A stretch of 64,000 nt of DNA, taken from assembly GCA_002224055.1 (NCBI GenBank), contig AZLU01000175.1:1-64000 (forward strand). Reading direction: 5' to 3'. The stretch is from Pezizomycotina sp. ARF18 (taxonomy: Eukaryota > Ascomycota). The notes beneath the pieces are model-generated. The model saw only the letters and a list, made by a program, of their open reading frames with translations, was not told the DNA's origin and did no database searches. This document shows positions 35,583 to 48,320 of the stretch, in pieces (within the stretch, counting starts at the first letter, position 1; every line of letters begins with the position of its first letter). Position numbers and translations under genes: made by a program.

Positions 35583-36639
35583 TCATTTATCCTTCCTATT
35601 CCTCGTCGATTGCCTCGACAGTCCCAACCTCGTCCTGCCTCTTGATAACGCCGGCGGATACGCATCATCGTCGAATTCTCGTCGGTCGTAACTGCCAACG
35701 CACCTTGCACCGTCCAATCTTCGAATATGGAGTCGTCGAGGAACGCATCAATATCGAGTATTTCCGGATCTTCTTCTTCATCTCCATCCGCATCTGTTAT
35801 CGCTACTGTTACGGGCGGAGGGGTCATAATACCTGCGGAGGAGCTCGAGTTTGTAGTGTCATTACTGCGGTAGGGTATACGACAGGGGGGAGATCCCCTA
35901 AATTTCATAGGGTAGGAACGGCGTCGGCACTGTGAGGCGAGAGCTTGTTTCATACTTATTTGGTTGATTTCGGCTGTAAGGTGTTAATGATTGTTTTTAG
36001 TGTTCACTGGACTGCAGTGGAAGGCCTTTTTTTTTTTTTTTAAAGGGTATGGGGATCTCACCTTGCGAGCCACTACCACTTGCTTCTCTCGTCCTTCTTC
36101 TGCTAACACTGTATCTATACTCCTTCGTCGTCATTCTTGTAATCTTCTTAAACACCCTATGGAAATGGCTCTGCGTCAAGCCCGCCCCCTTCGCTAACTC
36201 ACTCAGTTTCGTCCCCTCACGTCCGTTCTTCTTCTTCTCTTCCTTCGCGGCATCCCACACCTTCGCCGCCGCTACCACCACCGTTCTCATCATCCTCCGC
36301 GCCTGCGCTGTCCCCTCCCTCCTCTTCATCCTCCTCCGCCGCCCTTACAGCATCTTCAATCCTTTGGCAAGCCTCCCGTATAATCTTACTCCACGGATCC
36401 CAATCCTCTTTAAAATTCGGCCTACACCGCTTACAGGCCCTGTAGCCGTCCCTCTCCGCGTCCTCCGCCGTATCGCGGAACTCAACGTTAGCCCTGCGGG
36501 CGAGGCGCGCCGCGCACGTGGGGCGACGTATATGTTCGTCGGTGCGGACGCAGTAGACGAACGCTTCACTGGCGGATGCGTCCTTCGATTGGACTGCTAA
36601 CCACCGCAGCGCGTCCGTAGAGTAGGGTGGTACGGCCAT
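35583..36639 (-). CDS. Ada-type methylphosphotriester repair / AraC-HTH protein
   Basis: Fungal relative of the N-terminal half of bacterial Ada: a zinc module that takes a methyl group from DNA phosphotriesters, fused to an AraC-type helix-turn-helix. From the ATG at 36639: DALRWLAVQSKDASASEAFV, VRTDEHIRRPTCAARLARRA, then GYRACKRCRP. Three of four zinc cysteines are present (PTC, ACKRC); the methyl-acceptor position reads Arg (see findings). The linker is acidic (EEDEEEGGDSAGAEDDENGG). After a frame change near 36270 the HTH is clear: KLSELAKGAGLTQSHFHRVF, KKITRMTTKEYR. An intron at 36061-35974 (GTGAGA donor, TTACAG acceptor) joins in frame (GSGSQ-AEINQIS) to an acidic C-terminus (DGDEEEDPEILDIDAFLDDS), ending RKDK at 35583. 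Such proteins sense and repair alkylation damage and activate transcription; regulation of any target here is not shown. Confidence 0.8.
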
Positions 36640-38016
36640 TCTGGTATCTTCGTAGAACAAATATGACAAATGAAAGGAAAGGAAGATAATATGTAATTGT
36701 AGTTTTAAAAGTAAGTTGACAGACTAAACAGTACCCTTTGATACCGGAACTAAGCTATGAAAAAGCTTTTTCTATCATGTCGAATTTATTCGGTAAGAGA
36801 ATGAGATGATGGATATCAATCGTAGATAATGGGTCCTCGGCATCGGTTCATATACGAGAAAAAGGCTTCGCAGTTCGTGAACGACGTCAGTTCATGATTA
36901 GAGTCACGGAAGGTTTCCTTGTCTTCGTTGTTCATGCGCACGATCTCTCATTGGCCACTTTCAGAGCAATGTCTGTTTGGGGTTAGTGTGGGGCTAATAA
37001 GCTAGCTTTACCGTTTTGGGAAATGGTACGCCGAACAGGTAAAATAACCAAATCGGGATAAAATCCTTTTGGGATATTCCGAAAAGGGAAATAGCGTTTG
37101 GCAGCTAATTCTTTCGTTGAAGCCTGATATATCTACTTCTCTTAGCGGCAGTGGTCGGTCTTTGATGAGAGTAATGTTCATCTCTTTGACGTGTTATTTT
37201 TCTTCTTTTTCTTCTTCTGGTCTATATATAACCTTTCTTCTTTACAGGTCTTTCCTTTGGTGCAGGCGTTGCTTCTCTTCTTCGACGCCAATTTTCTTGC
37301 TTCTCTTCGTTGGAGTATCACTATTCCTTCCTCTGCATCCAGGTCGCTTTCATTTTTGTTCCACGGTAATCATTCAACTTCTCAGAGACTTATAACGCGC
37401 ATGTTGGAAAGAGTTTCCGTTCGGTGGATAGTTCAGTCAGAGACTCTTGCTAACTCACGATAACATGGAAGAGGAAGAAACTGGATCCGAGACGCTTGGG
37501 TCAGTTGAAGTGACAATATAAATCGATATCGCTTGATTGGTCGGGTTAGAAAAGAAGGCGGCCGAAAGAACAGATGACAAGGAGACGGGTTGAAGAGGCG
37601 GTAAGGCATATATAGATGGTGTGTTCTCTATCAAAGCCGCTCCCCTTCCATGGCGACCTCCTTTTCTGCCTTCTCTGGTTTCTACATCTTGGAAGATCGA
37701 GAGTTGATAGTAAGGAAAGGTGAGGTGAAAAGGAGAGGAGAAAACACGATTCCAATTTATACTCCTACTAGAATTCTATCGTATCCTATATTCCTTATAT
37801 ATACTAAGCAAATGAATAGAAAAAAGCAAAAAAAAAATCAGAGTCGAGCGACTCGCCTAGGACAACTTTTCTCGCGAGAATTGGCGCATCTCGCTCAATT
37901 CCGTCTGCAAAGTTGACGAATACCCGCACGGTTAGTAGGGTCGCACAACCTTTGGAATATGCATGCATATTGGATAGTTCGCTCGATTTTAGGATTTTTC
38001 ATGCATATCGAATTGT
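36640..38016. other. Intergenic upstream of the Ada-like gene
   Basis: The first few hundred bases should contain the Ada-like gene promoter. Beyond this only T/C-rich open frames (37069-37395, 37191-37463 on +) were seen, without family resemblance. A perfect TCTCGCGAGA palindrome sits at 37870-37879. Confidence 0.45.
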
Positions 38017-38148
38017 TCGCGCGATTCTGGTTGCGTCTTGGCCCACTCGCGCGAACAACAGAAGCGGATAAGTTCGCGCGAAAGCCATAACGGTCAGGAA
38101 GGATGGCTGCTACACAGTTATCGCGCGATTATAAAAGGACTCGCGCGA
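38017..38148 (+). promoter_or_regulatory. Cluster of five TCGCGCGA octamers with a TATA box
   Basis: The self-complementary octamer TCGCGCGA occurs at 38017-38024, 38047-38054, 38074-38081, 38121-38128 and 38141-38148, in an otherwise AT-rich stretch. A good TATA element (TATAAAAGG, 38130-38138) lies between the last two. A near-match (TCGCTCGA) precedes the cluster at about 37979-37986. This looks like a binding-site array in a promoter, but no convincing gene follows on either strand, so its target is unknown. Confidence 0.5.
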
Positions 38149-41000
38149 CAACATCAGTATGCTAATTGCTGGAAAACGACAAAGAGAGAAACATGTCCTC
38201 CATTCCGATCAGTTAGTTCTATTCGAACTACCCTTCGTCTTTTAACTCGATCAAACCAAATAGCCAATTATCATCACAGCTCAACACGGGAGAAGAGAAG
38301 ATTGATATTTTTTACGCGAACAGGGCAAAAAGCAATCGAATGCATTAATCGGACGGAAAATCGAGTTTGATTGTTCCAAAATATAGACGGCATCCCACCT
38401 CCCCGCCACGATCGGAGCATATTCTACTTCAAGCCAGATTACGACGTTCGTAGAGTTACAAAAAAGATGTGAAGATAGAGTCGGTGCTATTATCACATTT
38501 GTCAGGTATTTTGCGATGTATCTAATTTATATTTTACAATTTACGAGCTTACAGATGTTACAGAGGTATATTTATCCCTTACAGAACTTACCTTAGGTGA
38601 TACCTGTTACCTGCATATTCAATGCAATGGTAATTGGAATTTCTCCTAACCTGCGCAGTTTAACTCAATATACCTATGAGACGTGGGTAGGTTATGATTT
38701 TCAAATTTCCCACTCGTCCAGCACCGCAGAGAATATTGAAAGATTCGATTTACTCAAAGATAAGGATGAGTACAGTCTCCAGAATAAAGCTCGAGCACGG
38801 AGACAAACACAATAACGCAAACGCAGATAACGCCCGCCTGATGCCAACAAGTTGGTTTGCTTTTTGCCTAATTCAGGCACTTAAAATCGCCTGAAACTCG
38901 AAGAGGTGTCAAGAAAGAACACCCTCCCATTATTGGTGCTGCTCACAAAACCCCCGCGGTCAAGAAGAACCTCTAGGATTTTAAAATATCCTGCAGGATT
39001 AACGGGCCGATTTACAAAGCCTGATAACAAATTAGTGGTTCTTAGTATCCGCTATTTTTGGGCCATCCGACAAATGTTGGGTAATTCCCAGAAAGTATTG
39101 CAGGGGATCATGGGTGGTTCCGCAAGTCAAATGGTGGCGTTATCAACTCGACGTCGTGGCGAGATGATTCGCATCCGGTATGTCAAGAATCCTTCCCTTG
39201 GAATCACTTGTTGGTGTTTTATATCACCAGGCCTCGACAATCTCGTGAGCAAGGCGTGTCGAACGGGATTCACTCCGATGAGAGCCATTGAAAGCATTGG
39301 CAGTCGACCCCTCCACCCCCGCAGTTTCAATTCCGCGCCTATTTTCGTACCATCGAATGAAATTTTACAGTGGCTGTAGAAAGCATCAATGAACCGTGTG
39401 ATCTTCACGCATGGAAAGGCTTCTCAAGGCTATGCTTGAAAAATCTCCCTCAACCCTTGATAACTCTCACAAGCAGATGCATGACGGAAGATACCACTGT
39501 TTCTTCTCTTTCCCCGCCTATGCCGCGGGAATGGGTACATCTTCCCTATAATCTTTTTCCATCGTGGGATTCGGATGCACGTTCTGTTGAATGCAACGAA
39601 AATTCCCTCAGAGTGCATGTTTATATGCGAGGCCTCCAGAGGAATTGAGTAAAATACGTAACGGGAAACGGGAGGACAGCGAAGAGGAAGGGATAACGAA
39701 ATGGGTATTTCTTTCACTAAGAATGAAAAGTAAGTAGTTAAACTAATTTCTATCAAGAATTGAAGAGTTCCGTTGGGTGGCTAACACATATGTAAAATAA
39801 CATTATTGTGATGGGATTTGAACTATCTTTCACAAATTTTTTCGTCTCTGAAAAGATAAATAATAATGATAAGTATAATTTTTGTAGGTTTTGTTGCCTG
39901 CAATTGTGGGCCAGTCTGAACTCTGAATCCTCTAATAGACCAATCGGGCGTCGAGACTCGGCGGCTGCAGGTTATATTAGACCGCGAATAAGCCCCGATA
40001 TGGCAATCCCCTGGACTAAATCCACCTCGATAGGCAGCTTTTACAGCGTGCATCTGATAATGTAGGCAGATTATCAGCATATATTTTTTTAAAAGCATTA
40101 TTGTTTTTTTTTCTTTCTTGGAAGGAATGACAAGCCATTATTATGCGTTGATAATTTCTCCTGATTTCGAGTTCGTGGGGGGTCCTCTGATTGATCTTCC
40201 TGTTATGATTATCACGAGGCTGCCGTTATATCACAATGGATATCAAAATCCGCTCTGATAGCCCCGATTTTCTGTCAAATCATGAGAATTGTCATGGACC
40301 GCATGCTACTCACCGCGAAGCGGCGTCATAGAGCATCCCGGAGATGACCAAAGACAGGAATACCCACGAGTGGGGCGCTGGAAACGCCTCTCACTGGACT
40401 GGTCACCAGCGGATTGACTTGCTGGAAAGTTTCGATTCCAAGCGAAGACGACCATGTTTCTAAATCTGGCTGGCCAGCGGTTGGGTTATAACGGACCAAT
40501 CCCACATTCTGGATTTTTGTTGCTTAATTTCTCGGCACGTTTTTTAAGTGAGCAATTCGCTATTGTGTTCGGGTAGCTAAAGCCTTGCGACCCGTATCGG
40601 GCTGCCACTCGTGTATACCTTCCTTGTTGTCGTACCAATACAAACCGCTTCTGCAGACTTAGGGAGCCCACCCGCATAGGTTACGGTGATTCGCCTACAT
40701 GCGAGACAAAGTCAATATCCGGCCTGCATTTTGTATACCTGGAATATCACCGGACTTCTCACGCTTGTCAATCTTAACCCTTTTGCGCACCTTCGAGCTC
40801 CAAGTTATGAAGGCTCTAGAACAGGTGCGATTCTTGATTTATTCCTAACGATGCAGTGATAGTCACAAGACAAAATGCGTTTTTGGACGGAGTGCGGATG
40901 CTGGGACGCCACGATGCTCTTTCTGTCGCGTCACTAATCTGGAGATTTCGCTAAATCAGACAGTGCCGACGTTGACTTCATCTGCATGATTGAAAATCCC

Positions 41001-41026
41001 CTCGAGAGTCTCACTCGAGAGTCTCA
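41001..41026. repeat. 13-bp tandem pair
   Basis: CTCGAGAGTCTCA is repeated exactly twice with no spacer. Confidence 0.85.
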
Positions 41027-41983
41027 TGAAAATGAGTTTAGGTGTCGACGAGGCTCGAAAATCTCAATACATCATAGCAGGCTGGCTATATTGGACAGTC
41101 TTTTTCTTTTTTTTTTTAGACGCATGTCTATGCAGGCTGAATCGGAAGGCTGTGTGTGTATCGCGCAAATTGTTTCGCGTGCGGCAGATACCAACCACTT
41201 CCCCACCCAAAGATGTGACAAAGATCAACGACCGAAAGCGCAGCGTGAGGCTCCTAACAAAACAGCGTTCTAGAGCCTCACAAACTGCATTTTACGAGTT
41301 CAAGGAGCCTTAGGTTTTCGATCGCGCGGAGTTCAATACTTTCTTGTGCATACTATATAGCTATATGATGGAAGTAATAACGCTCTTGAGCCTCGCAGGG
41401 TCAAACTAGCACCGCAAAGCCTGAAAAACTGAGAATACGGAATATATTAGCTCTAATTCGTGACTGGGACCGCAACTTTCGCGGTAAGGACGAAAACGAA
41501 TGATCCTCAAATCTCACGTAAGTAAGATTGGCACCTGACAAAGCGACAATGAGGACCCGACGGATGTATTTTGATGCGATATCATTTCCCCCAAGTCTCT
41601 TCAGAATAATCCTAATATTCTTCGGGAGTGATTCTCCCTCATTTCTTCCAGGTGGTATTCCAGAACCTTTTGCTTATATATCCTTTCGCGCGCGAGCACA
41701 TTCCCCACTCTCTGCCTTCTGGATCAGGAGCTACCTGGTTTCCATTGTGCCGCACGGCTCCCTTTCTGAATAACCTTGGAATAGGAATGACAAGGATGCT
41801 AGCAGCAGATGCTGCGAATTAGGTGCTCTCTTCGCGGTATATTTAAGTAAGTATACGGCCTGAAAATCTTCGCGATAAAAGTGCCCCGAGAGGATGGACA
41901 CGCCATGATGTCCGCTCTCTCTCGAGAGATTTTTCGGTACAATTGTCGCTCATAACACTCATTCTCGGACATTACTTTTTTCC

Positions 41984-42015
<32 letters not shown>
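41984..42015. repeat. T16/A16 perfect homopolymer palindrome
   Basis: Sixteen T directly followed by sixteen A, able to fold on itself. Similar but shorter switches occur at 35550-35574 (T9/A16) and 57610-57630 (A11/T10). This may be a nucleosome-excluding tract or a point where a consensus is unreliable. Confidence 0.9.
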
Positions 42016-44795
42016 GGATCCCAAAGATTTTGTCATACGCCCCACATTCAATATACGATTGTTTCCTGATATTATCAAAGGCGCAAGCTGTGAGAAAAAG
42101 TTTCTACCGGTACTCCTGTCGTTGACTGTCGACTTTATTTCCGCACTGACCTCCTTTTCATCCCCCTGGCATGGCGACTAAAAAAGCTTACCCCCCCTTA
42201 CGGCTATATATCATCGAAACGTCCGTTCGCTCGATATATCGAGTTCCTCTTATTGCATAACTGCATAACAAAACCGAATTTTTTCCCCCTTGTTAATTTA
42301 TCCGCTGCGGTGAGAAAGGTGTAGCTAGTTGCGTTGCGTAACGGACGTTTTGACACGGTTAGCGGAGTAAGACTATCCGCGACATTCTGTCGCGGCCGCG
42401 AAGTTTGGGACCAATCAATCCCATCGTTGATATACCCTTTTTGTTCGTTCTTCGCGGAGGCGAAATTTATTCGGAGTTTCGCTTCATCTTTTTTTTTTTG
42501 TTGGATTCAATATCGTTGCTTGCCCTTACAGTAGCGCTTGTCATCCGCTCGAGACAATGTTTCTCTAACTCTTAGCTTAGTCTTAGTTTACCACGCAGGA
42601 AACGAGGGCCTGAGTAGTATATCATTACGAACCCAAATAACGCAATTACGTTATAGCGGCCTTGGTAGGCAAGTAAACGAATAGAAAAAATCCCGTACCA
42701 ATATAAATCAATATTCAATATTTAGCCAATGTCCAATATCCCCCCCCCCCCCCCTTCCCGATCGATCCAGAGAAAAGAAACGCAATATACAGGATCGATT
42801 TGCTATTTTGAAAAATGTTTTTAAGCTTTGTTCCCCTGTGCCGTGGATTTCAAGTCATGATCAATGGACAAACAGGGAAACCCCCTCCTTAGCTTGCAGC
42901 GAACAGATCCCGTCCTAGCGTAAACTCTCGGGCCTCTTGAGATCTTCCAAAAGCTGTTAGAAATTAGAGGTTGCGAAGCAGACATCCTTACAATCAATCA
43001 TATCACGCACATATATTAAAGGCGCTAGCTCAGGCGACAAATAGTATTCGACAACCGGTGATAACCCAAATGTTAGACTTCGAAAATCCATGCATGTTCA
43101 ATACAAAGCGCAACCTGAAATTGAAAAAAAAAAAAAAAAAAAAAAGGCTCCTTTTCTTACGAAATAATTGTAATTATGCTCGAAGTGAGGCCTATAAATG
43201 CAGGCCTCCATAATTTTTGAGGTGGTATTGCGTTCAGCCTCGCCATCTCATCTTTAACACCTCTCCATATTATCATAGTTAATTTAAACGTGGACATAGG
43301 TGGAACAAGAAAAGTTGTTTACTGAACCTTTTTTAACTCCATTTATGCATTACATCTTTCACTCTTTCGCCGCGATAATTTATGAATCAACCTCATTAAT
43401 TAATTAAGTTTTCTGTTTATGAAAAGGCGTAGACTTTTACTCTCAAGCCGTGATGCCCCCGCGAGAATATATCTAAGCAAGGGAGGGGAAATTGTGGTAT
43501 GTAGTCAAAGTTCATCACAAGGCCTTGTTTGTACGCGGGATACGCAAATACACATACTTATTTTCAGCTCAAATGCTCAGCCTTGTTTCTTGTTTTTTCC
43601 TAAACCAACTTTGCGAAGCGCTCCGAGAGCTCCACTTTTTTTTAACCCCGCAATTCTTCATATAGGGGAAAGGAGTATATCCTAGGCGTATGTACAGGGC
43701 TGGGTTCTTCGAGTTTTCTAGTACATTTTTTTCTTTCGATTCTGTTTTTTTTAGCCAAGTATGAAGTCTAAGTAACTAATAATGATGAAATGTTCCTCCT
43801 CATTTTCGCTGATCTAAATCCTCAACTAGTTATGGTACACCGCTGTACAACTTAGAAAGCTATATAGTACAAAATAGTAGATTGTCTTTGGAGTAACTGT
43901 TACGCCTTTGTGTTTCCCTCCAGGAAACAAGGTGCAAATGCTGGGAGAAAATAATACTTGTATTGTGTGTAGCGGGGGAAGAAAGTAATAGCCAATCTAT
44001 ATGGGTATAAAGGCTATATAGAATAATGAAAAAATAATGCCATTAACAAAGGAAAAATGAAAGAATATATACTTTAAAACTAATTATGATAGTAACGGGA
44101 GAAGTGTTTTTAAAGGAAAACTGCTATTGAAATGTACAAGCAAGAAAACAAAGCAAAATTAAGCATCAAATTTAGAAAGAAAAAAAAAAAAATTAGAAAT
44201 GGAAAAAAAATTAGAAAGCAACAAATTAATGCGAAAATAGGAAAGTGGAAAAACAAAAAAAAATAAAAATAGGGATGATGCTGTCGAAAGGCGGGAATGC
44301 GAAATCGTTCGTTCCACACTACTGCAACCTTTCTGCTCCTTAGGTGAAAGGAATGAGGGCAGGCGTTCTACCAAAAGGAAGGCCTGAACTAAGTAATAAG
44401 TAAATTATTGGGAAATTCGGCGTAAAAATGTGGATCGGTGATGTGCTGTGGGGCTAGTGGTTGGTTAGGAAAAGCCCTCGCGAAGCTAGTGGAGCTAGGT
44501 AGAAGGATCGCGAGGCTGTTTAACGGGCAATCAAGTGCCGGTGTGGACATTCTCTTTTCGATTGCCAGCGTTAGTTGAAGCGAGGCGCACCACATGCAAG
44601 ACACGCGACATACAGAACACTTTCGTGGCAAAAAAAGAACGGGTAGACGTTCCCTTTCGTATCGAACCGGTGGACTAAGAAACACTTTTGATAGGTAAAA
44701 AAAAAAAATTATGTGGACAGTGTGATAAGATGGCGCGACCCTTTTTTTAAAAAATGTTTTTTTTTGTATGCAAAGTAAGAAAGCCAATCAAATGT

Positions 44796-47700
44796 TCAAC
44801 CGACTTCAACTGTGCTAGCGCCGTGATTTTCCTGCTTTATCCTCTTCTTTGCTGCGACAATACCCATTTGTTTCTGCTGTTGCTGCTGCTGCAAGTCCCC
44901 GTTATCCCCGGGCGCACGCGGAATGCTCTTCCTCTTCAGTGCGCCGTCATCGGACATATTAGCCAGCGCCATAGTCCAGTCCTTGGTGCTGACAGCCGTG
45001 ACGCCGTGGGAATGCGCTTTGACACGCAGTAGACCGTCGTCGGTGATGAAAATTACGGGTTTGACCTTTTCGTAGCCGGGTCTAGGCTGCACGTTGCTGC
45101 CCTCAGCCCTTGCAGTCGACAAGATTACGTCGTCCAGGTTCTGTTTGTCTGCCGCAAAGTCTACACGCTCCTTGTAGTGCGCTTTGATGTTTGTGACGAT
45201 GTGCCCCTTTGCGGTTACCACTTTAACCGATTTTTTCTCCGAAACAGCTTGATCTAACATCTGCTCAGCGTGTTTTGCCTGGGATGCCACTGTCCCTTCG
45301 TTCCGGCCAAGACCGGATAATTCCGTAACAACTTTATGTTACAGGAGTTGCAGGAAAGTTTTTCGTTAGCCAGGATATTCATTTTCAGGGATATGGAAAC
45401 AAACAATAAACGTGGGGGCTAAGAAACAATACTGACCAGAATAAGGAACAAGTAATTGCCAAGGAGTAGTGGAGTTCAACATTGCATAGAACGTATCCGG
45501 CATTTTAATTAGAGCATTTGTATCGGCAATGACAACCTGGTATATATAAGTTAGCCGAATTCCCACCTCGCCCAGGATGCTGTTTGAAGTATTTGAAGCA
45601 AAGGTCACATACAGTATAGTTTGGCTTGACCATCTCTTCGAGAGGTGTTGGCGGCGCCTGCTTCGCTGGCTGCTCTTCCTTTTTGTCCTCTTCCATAGGA
45701 CCGAAGGCCATTCTCTTCAGTTCTCTGTGCTTGTTTACAAGTTCACGAACTTCCTGATTGCCCTCATCACCGCTGTCTGGTTCCTCCACGTCATCGTGGA
45801 CAGCAGAATCTTCCATTTCGACGTCCGAATCTTCATGGCGGCTTGTAGGTTGAGTATCCTCGCGTCTGCTGCTGCCTATACTGGTCCATGGACGCCAAGA
45901 ACATAGAAGAGACGGAGAAGGTCCTCGTTGTCTGTTGTAATCCAACCACGAACCAATCTATAAAGAGACGGGTTAGCAATATATATAGTGGATTGTAAGG
46001 GTAGAAAACCTACTTCAGAGATGCGCATGATCAGCCAGAGGATACGTTCGACGCGGACTGGTCCCATGGACGGCAGTTCAATAAGGCGTTCTTCCTCGTC
46101 GAGCTGCTTGGAGAATGGGTTTTGGGGAAGTAACTCTTTGCCATTTCTAAACCTCTTAACAAGTAATCTTCGGTCAAAGGCCTCAGGATAGACTTTTCAG
46201 CGCTGGGAAGACATCGATATCGTTAAACTTAGCAGTTTCCAGGCTAGAGTTCTGCAAGAGCGTGTTGGCGAACTCAGCAATCTCTTGCAGGGAACATCGT
46301 AGACTACTAGACCCATAGCCTTAGGATAATCGAGGAGGAAATTAAGGAAGATCAAGTTGGAGTGTACAAAGCAGTGGCAATTTGCGTCACGTTGACGCAG
46401 AAGAATAGTTTGAAAGATGGAAAAGGTGAGCTTGACAGCGTAGACAAAAGAAACATCGGACGCGCTCATTGAAAGACTGAGTGAGCCTTCGTGGGCCTCT
46501 AGAACAGAACGGTGTTCCAATCGGAGTTGTTCCCGATCCTTCAAAGGCAGGTCGGCCAAAGGATTTTGCTGCTGGTTATGCTGGTTCTCACCACCAGGCA
46601 GACGGCTTTCAAACTCTTCCTTGAGAAGACCCTTCAGAAGACTAGTCTTGGATCCAAACTGGAAGATTCCGGCGATGGTGCTCACGGCCAAGTAAACACC
46701 TTGAACCTTGAACTTACTCGCAAGCTCTTCAATTCTTGGCTCAAGCTTGTCAAGGACCAGATCCTTAAGGTCTTCAAAGTCATCGAGGTTAACACATTGG
46801 AAGATAATGGAGCTGATCCTGATAACAATATTGTCAAAGTCGTTGGCTGGGCTCTCGATACTGGGCGTCCGCTGTGAAATGAAAGGTTCAACAAGGTAAG
46901 AATGCTTTCGCGGGCCGATGAGAAGGGTTGAGAGACAGTAAGAGACTTCGAATAGTAGAAGAGTTGCTGTAAAACGTTAGGGCGGCTCAAAATAGCCTGG
47001 TGATGATAAAGGCGACCGATGTGAGGACATCTGTCGGATCCTTTACTATACCAACCTCTCGAGACATTGGTCCAAACTTCGCGATCCCTAATATCTCTTC
47101 CTCGATGGCCATACGATACCGCCCTAGATCACCAAGGCATTCAACCCAGGTGTCCGCAAAATTGGGCACGGTTTCGTAAAGTAAAGCCATCATAGAGTAA
47201 GAAAGATATAAAAAGGAAGCATGTGCTCGAACGACTCGGGAGCCGATGCCTAAGCAGCTCAAGGAACGAGTGGATGCCGTGCCTCCACATCCTAGCAGGC
47301 ATCGCGTATTTATTCGCTAAGCGTTTTAACGAATCGGATGCTGCTGGATGTTGGCTGGCGAGGAAGAAGTCATGGTGTTCATGAAGCAAAGTGCGATGTA
47401 AGCGATCAAAGCTTGCCACTGCTCATTGTTTAAAGGCTTCCTCTTCTCTTGGTCAAGAGAGAGGGCGTGTGCACGAGCCTGACGTGAGTCCACTTCGATA
47501 CACTTAGCCTCGACCATAACAAGACCAGCATAGATACCTTTTACTTCTGCTATGAGTTGTTCTTGAGAGATCGGCTTAGTGATAGGCTGGTTGAATAGTA
47601 CAGGGTCTTTCTCGGGAGGCTCATCTTCCGTAGCTGTGTTGTTGTTGTGGCTGAGTGAAGAGTCGGTAGGCTTCTTCATGATAAGGTGTGGCTGACTGGG

Positions 47701-48320
47701 ATGTCCACGTGGACTCTGTAAGGGTGTATGGTGTTGCGCCGGTGACTTTTTCGGCTTGGTTCGCGGAGTCTTGGGTGCGTTCGTGGCAGGCGATGACGTG
47801 CCTGCGGCGTTACCGGACCCAGGCCTTTGGGTGGCATTCGGATCGAAAAGTTTCCGCTCTCCGGTGGGGGCAGCTCTTCTGAAGTCCGAGCTATCGATTT
47901 CCGCGCTTTTACCTCGGCCCCGGCCGGAAGGAGCATCCCGCTTACCCGACCTGTTGTTCGATTTCTCCGTCGTGGCGGTTAGGAGATACAGGAGTCTTAG
48001 GCTCCGCTTCAGAGGCGCTTGTGAGCTGCTGCTGCTGCTGCCTGTCCTTCGCGTCATCTCCGTCAAGGGACATGCGAGCCACATTTTCGGTGATTCCATC
48101 ATCGATCTGCCAGAGTTTTTCTTTTTCTCTTTTGTCCTGAGGTGAAAGCCTTCGAGCAGTTGTGGGTGTTCCGATTCTATATGTCTCCACAATCTGGACT
48201 CTGGAGTTAAGGTGCTCTTGCAATTTGGGCAGGAGTAAGAATGTTGCCGTTTTCTGATGCCCTGGTTGATCTTCTTGCCCAATCTTGATGTTGCTGAGTC
48301 TGAACGTCCGCTGATGACAT
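44796..48320 (-). CDS. SMG6/EST1A-like PIN-domain nonsense-mediated decay nuclease
   Basis: Ortholog-type of SMG6/EST1A, the endonuclease that cuts mRNAs in nonsense-mediated decay. Start taken as MSSADVQTQQHQDWARRSTR at 48320; an alternative frame from 48363 holds a C2H2-like CPNCKSTLTPESRLWRHIES. A disordered Pro/Ser/Lys-rich region follows. EST1 14-3-3-like/TPR core: QEQLIAEVKGIYAGLVMVEA, LHRTLLHEHHDFFLASQHPA, YAMPARMWRHGIHSFLELLR, TVPNFADTWVECLGDLGRYR, DIRDREVWTNVSR, GRLYHHQAILSRPNVLQQLF, PFSSARESILTL, ASKFKVQGVYLAVSTIAGIF, and further helices to VRVERILWLIMRISE. Intron 46013-45958 (CTAAC branch) joins to IGSWLDYNRQRG. PIN domain: VVIADTNALIK, intron 45436-45332, VVTELSGL, NLDDVIL, FITDDGLLRVKAHSH; the acidic catalytic residues (D of DTN, E of TEL, D of LDD, D of TDD) are all present. 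About 1120 residues, about ten frame changes, no nonsense within the conserved segments. Confidence 0.88.

Larger units (their letters stand above)
38149..44795. other. Gene-poor region, no gene recognised
   Basis: About 6.6 kb. The longest open frame, 38906-39379 (+, 157 codons), and the following frame 39370-39648 have no recognisable domain. It contains a 13-base tandem pair at 41001-41026, a T16/A16 palindrome at 41984-42015, a 15-C run at 42740-42754 and an A21 run near 43124-43145. Arms GAAACGTCCGTT (about 42215) and AACGGACGTTTT (about 42340) form a loose inverted pair. Confidence 0.45.

Noticed and set aside
38906-39379. 157-codon plus-strand open frame
   Set aside because: No family resemblance, no supporting splice sites, and an overlapping minus-strand frame of similar quality.
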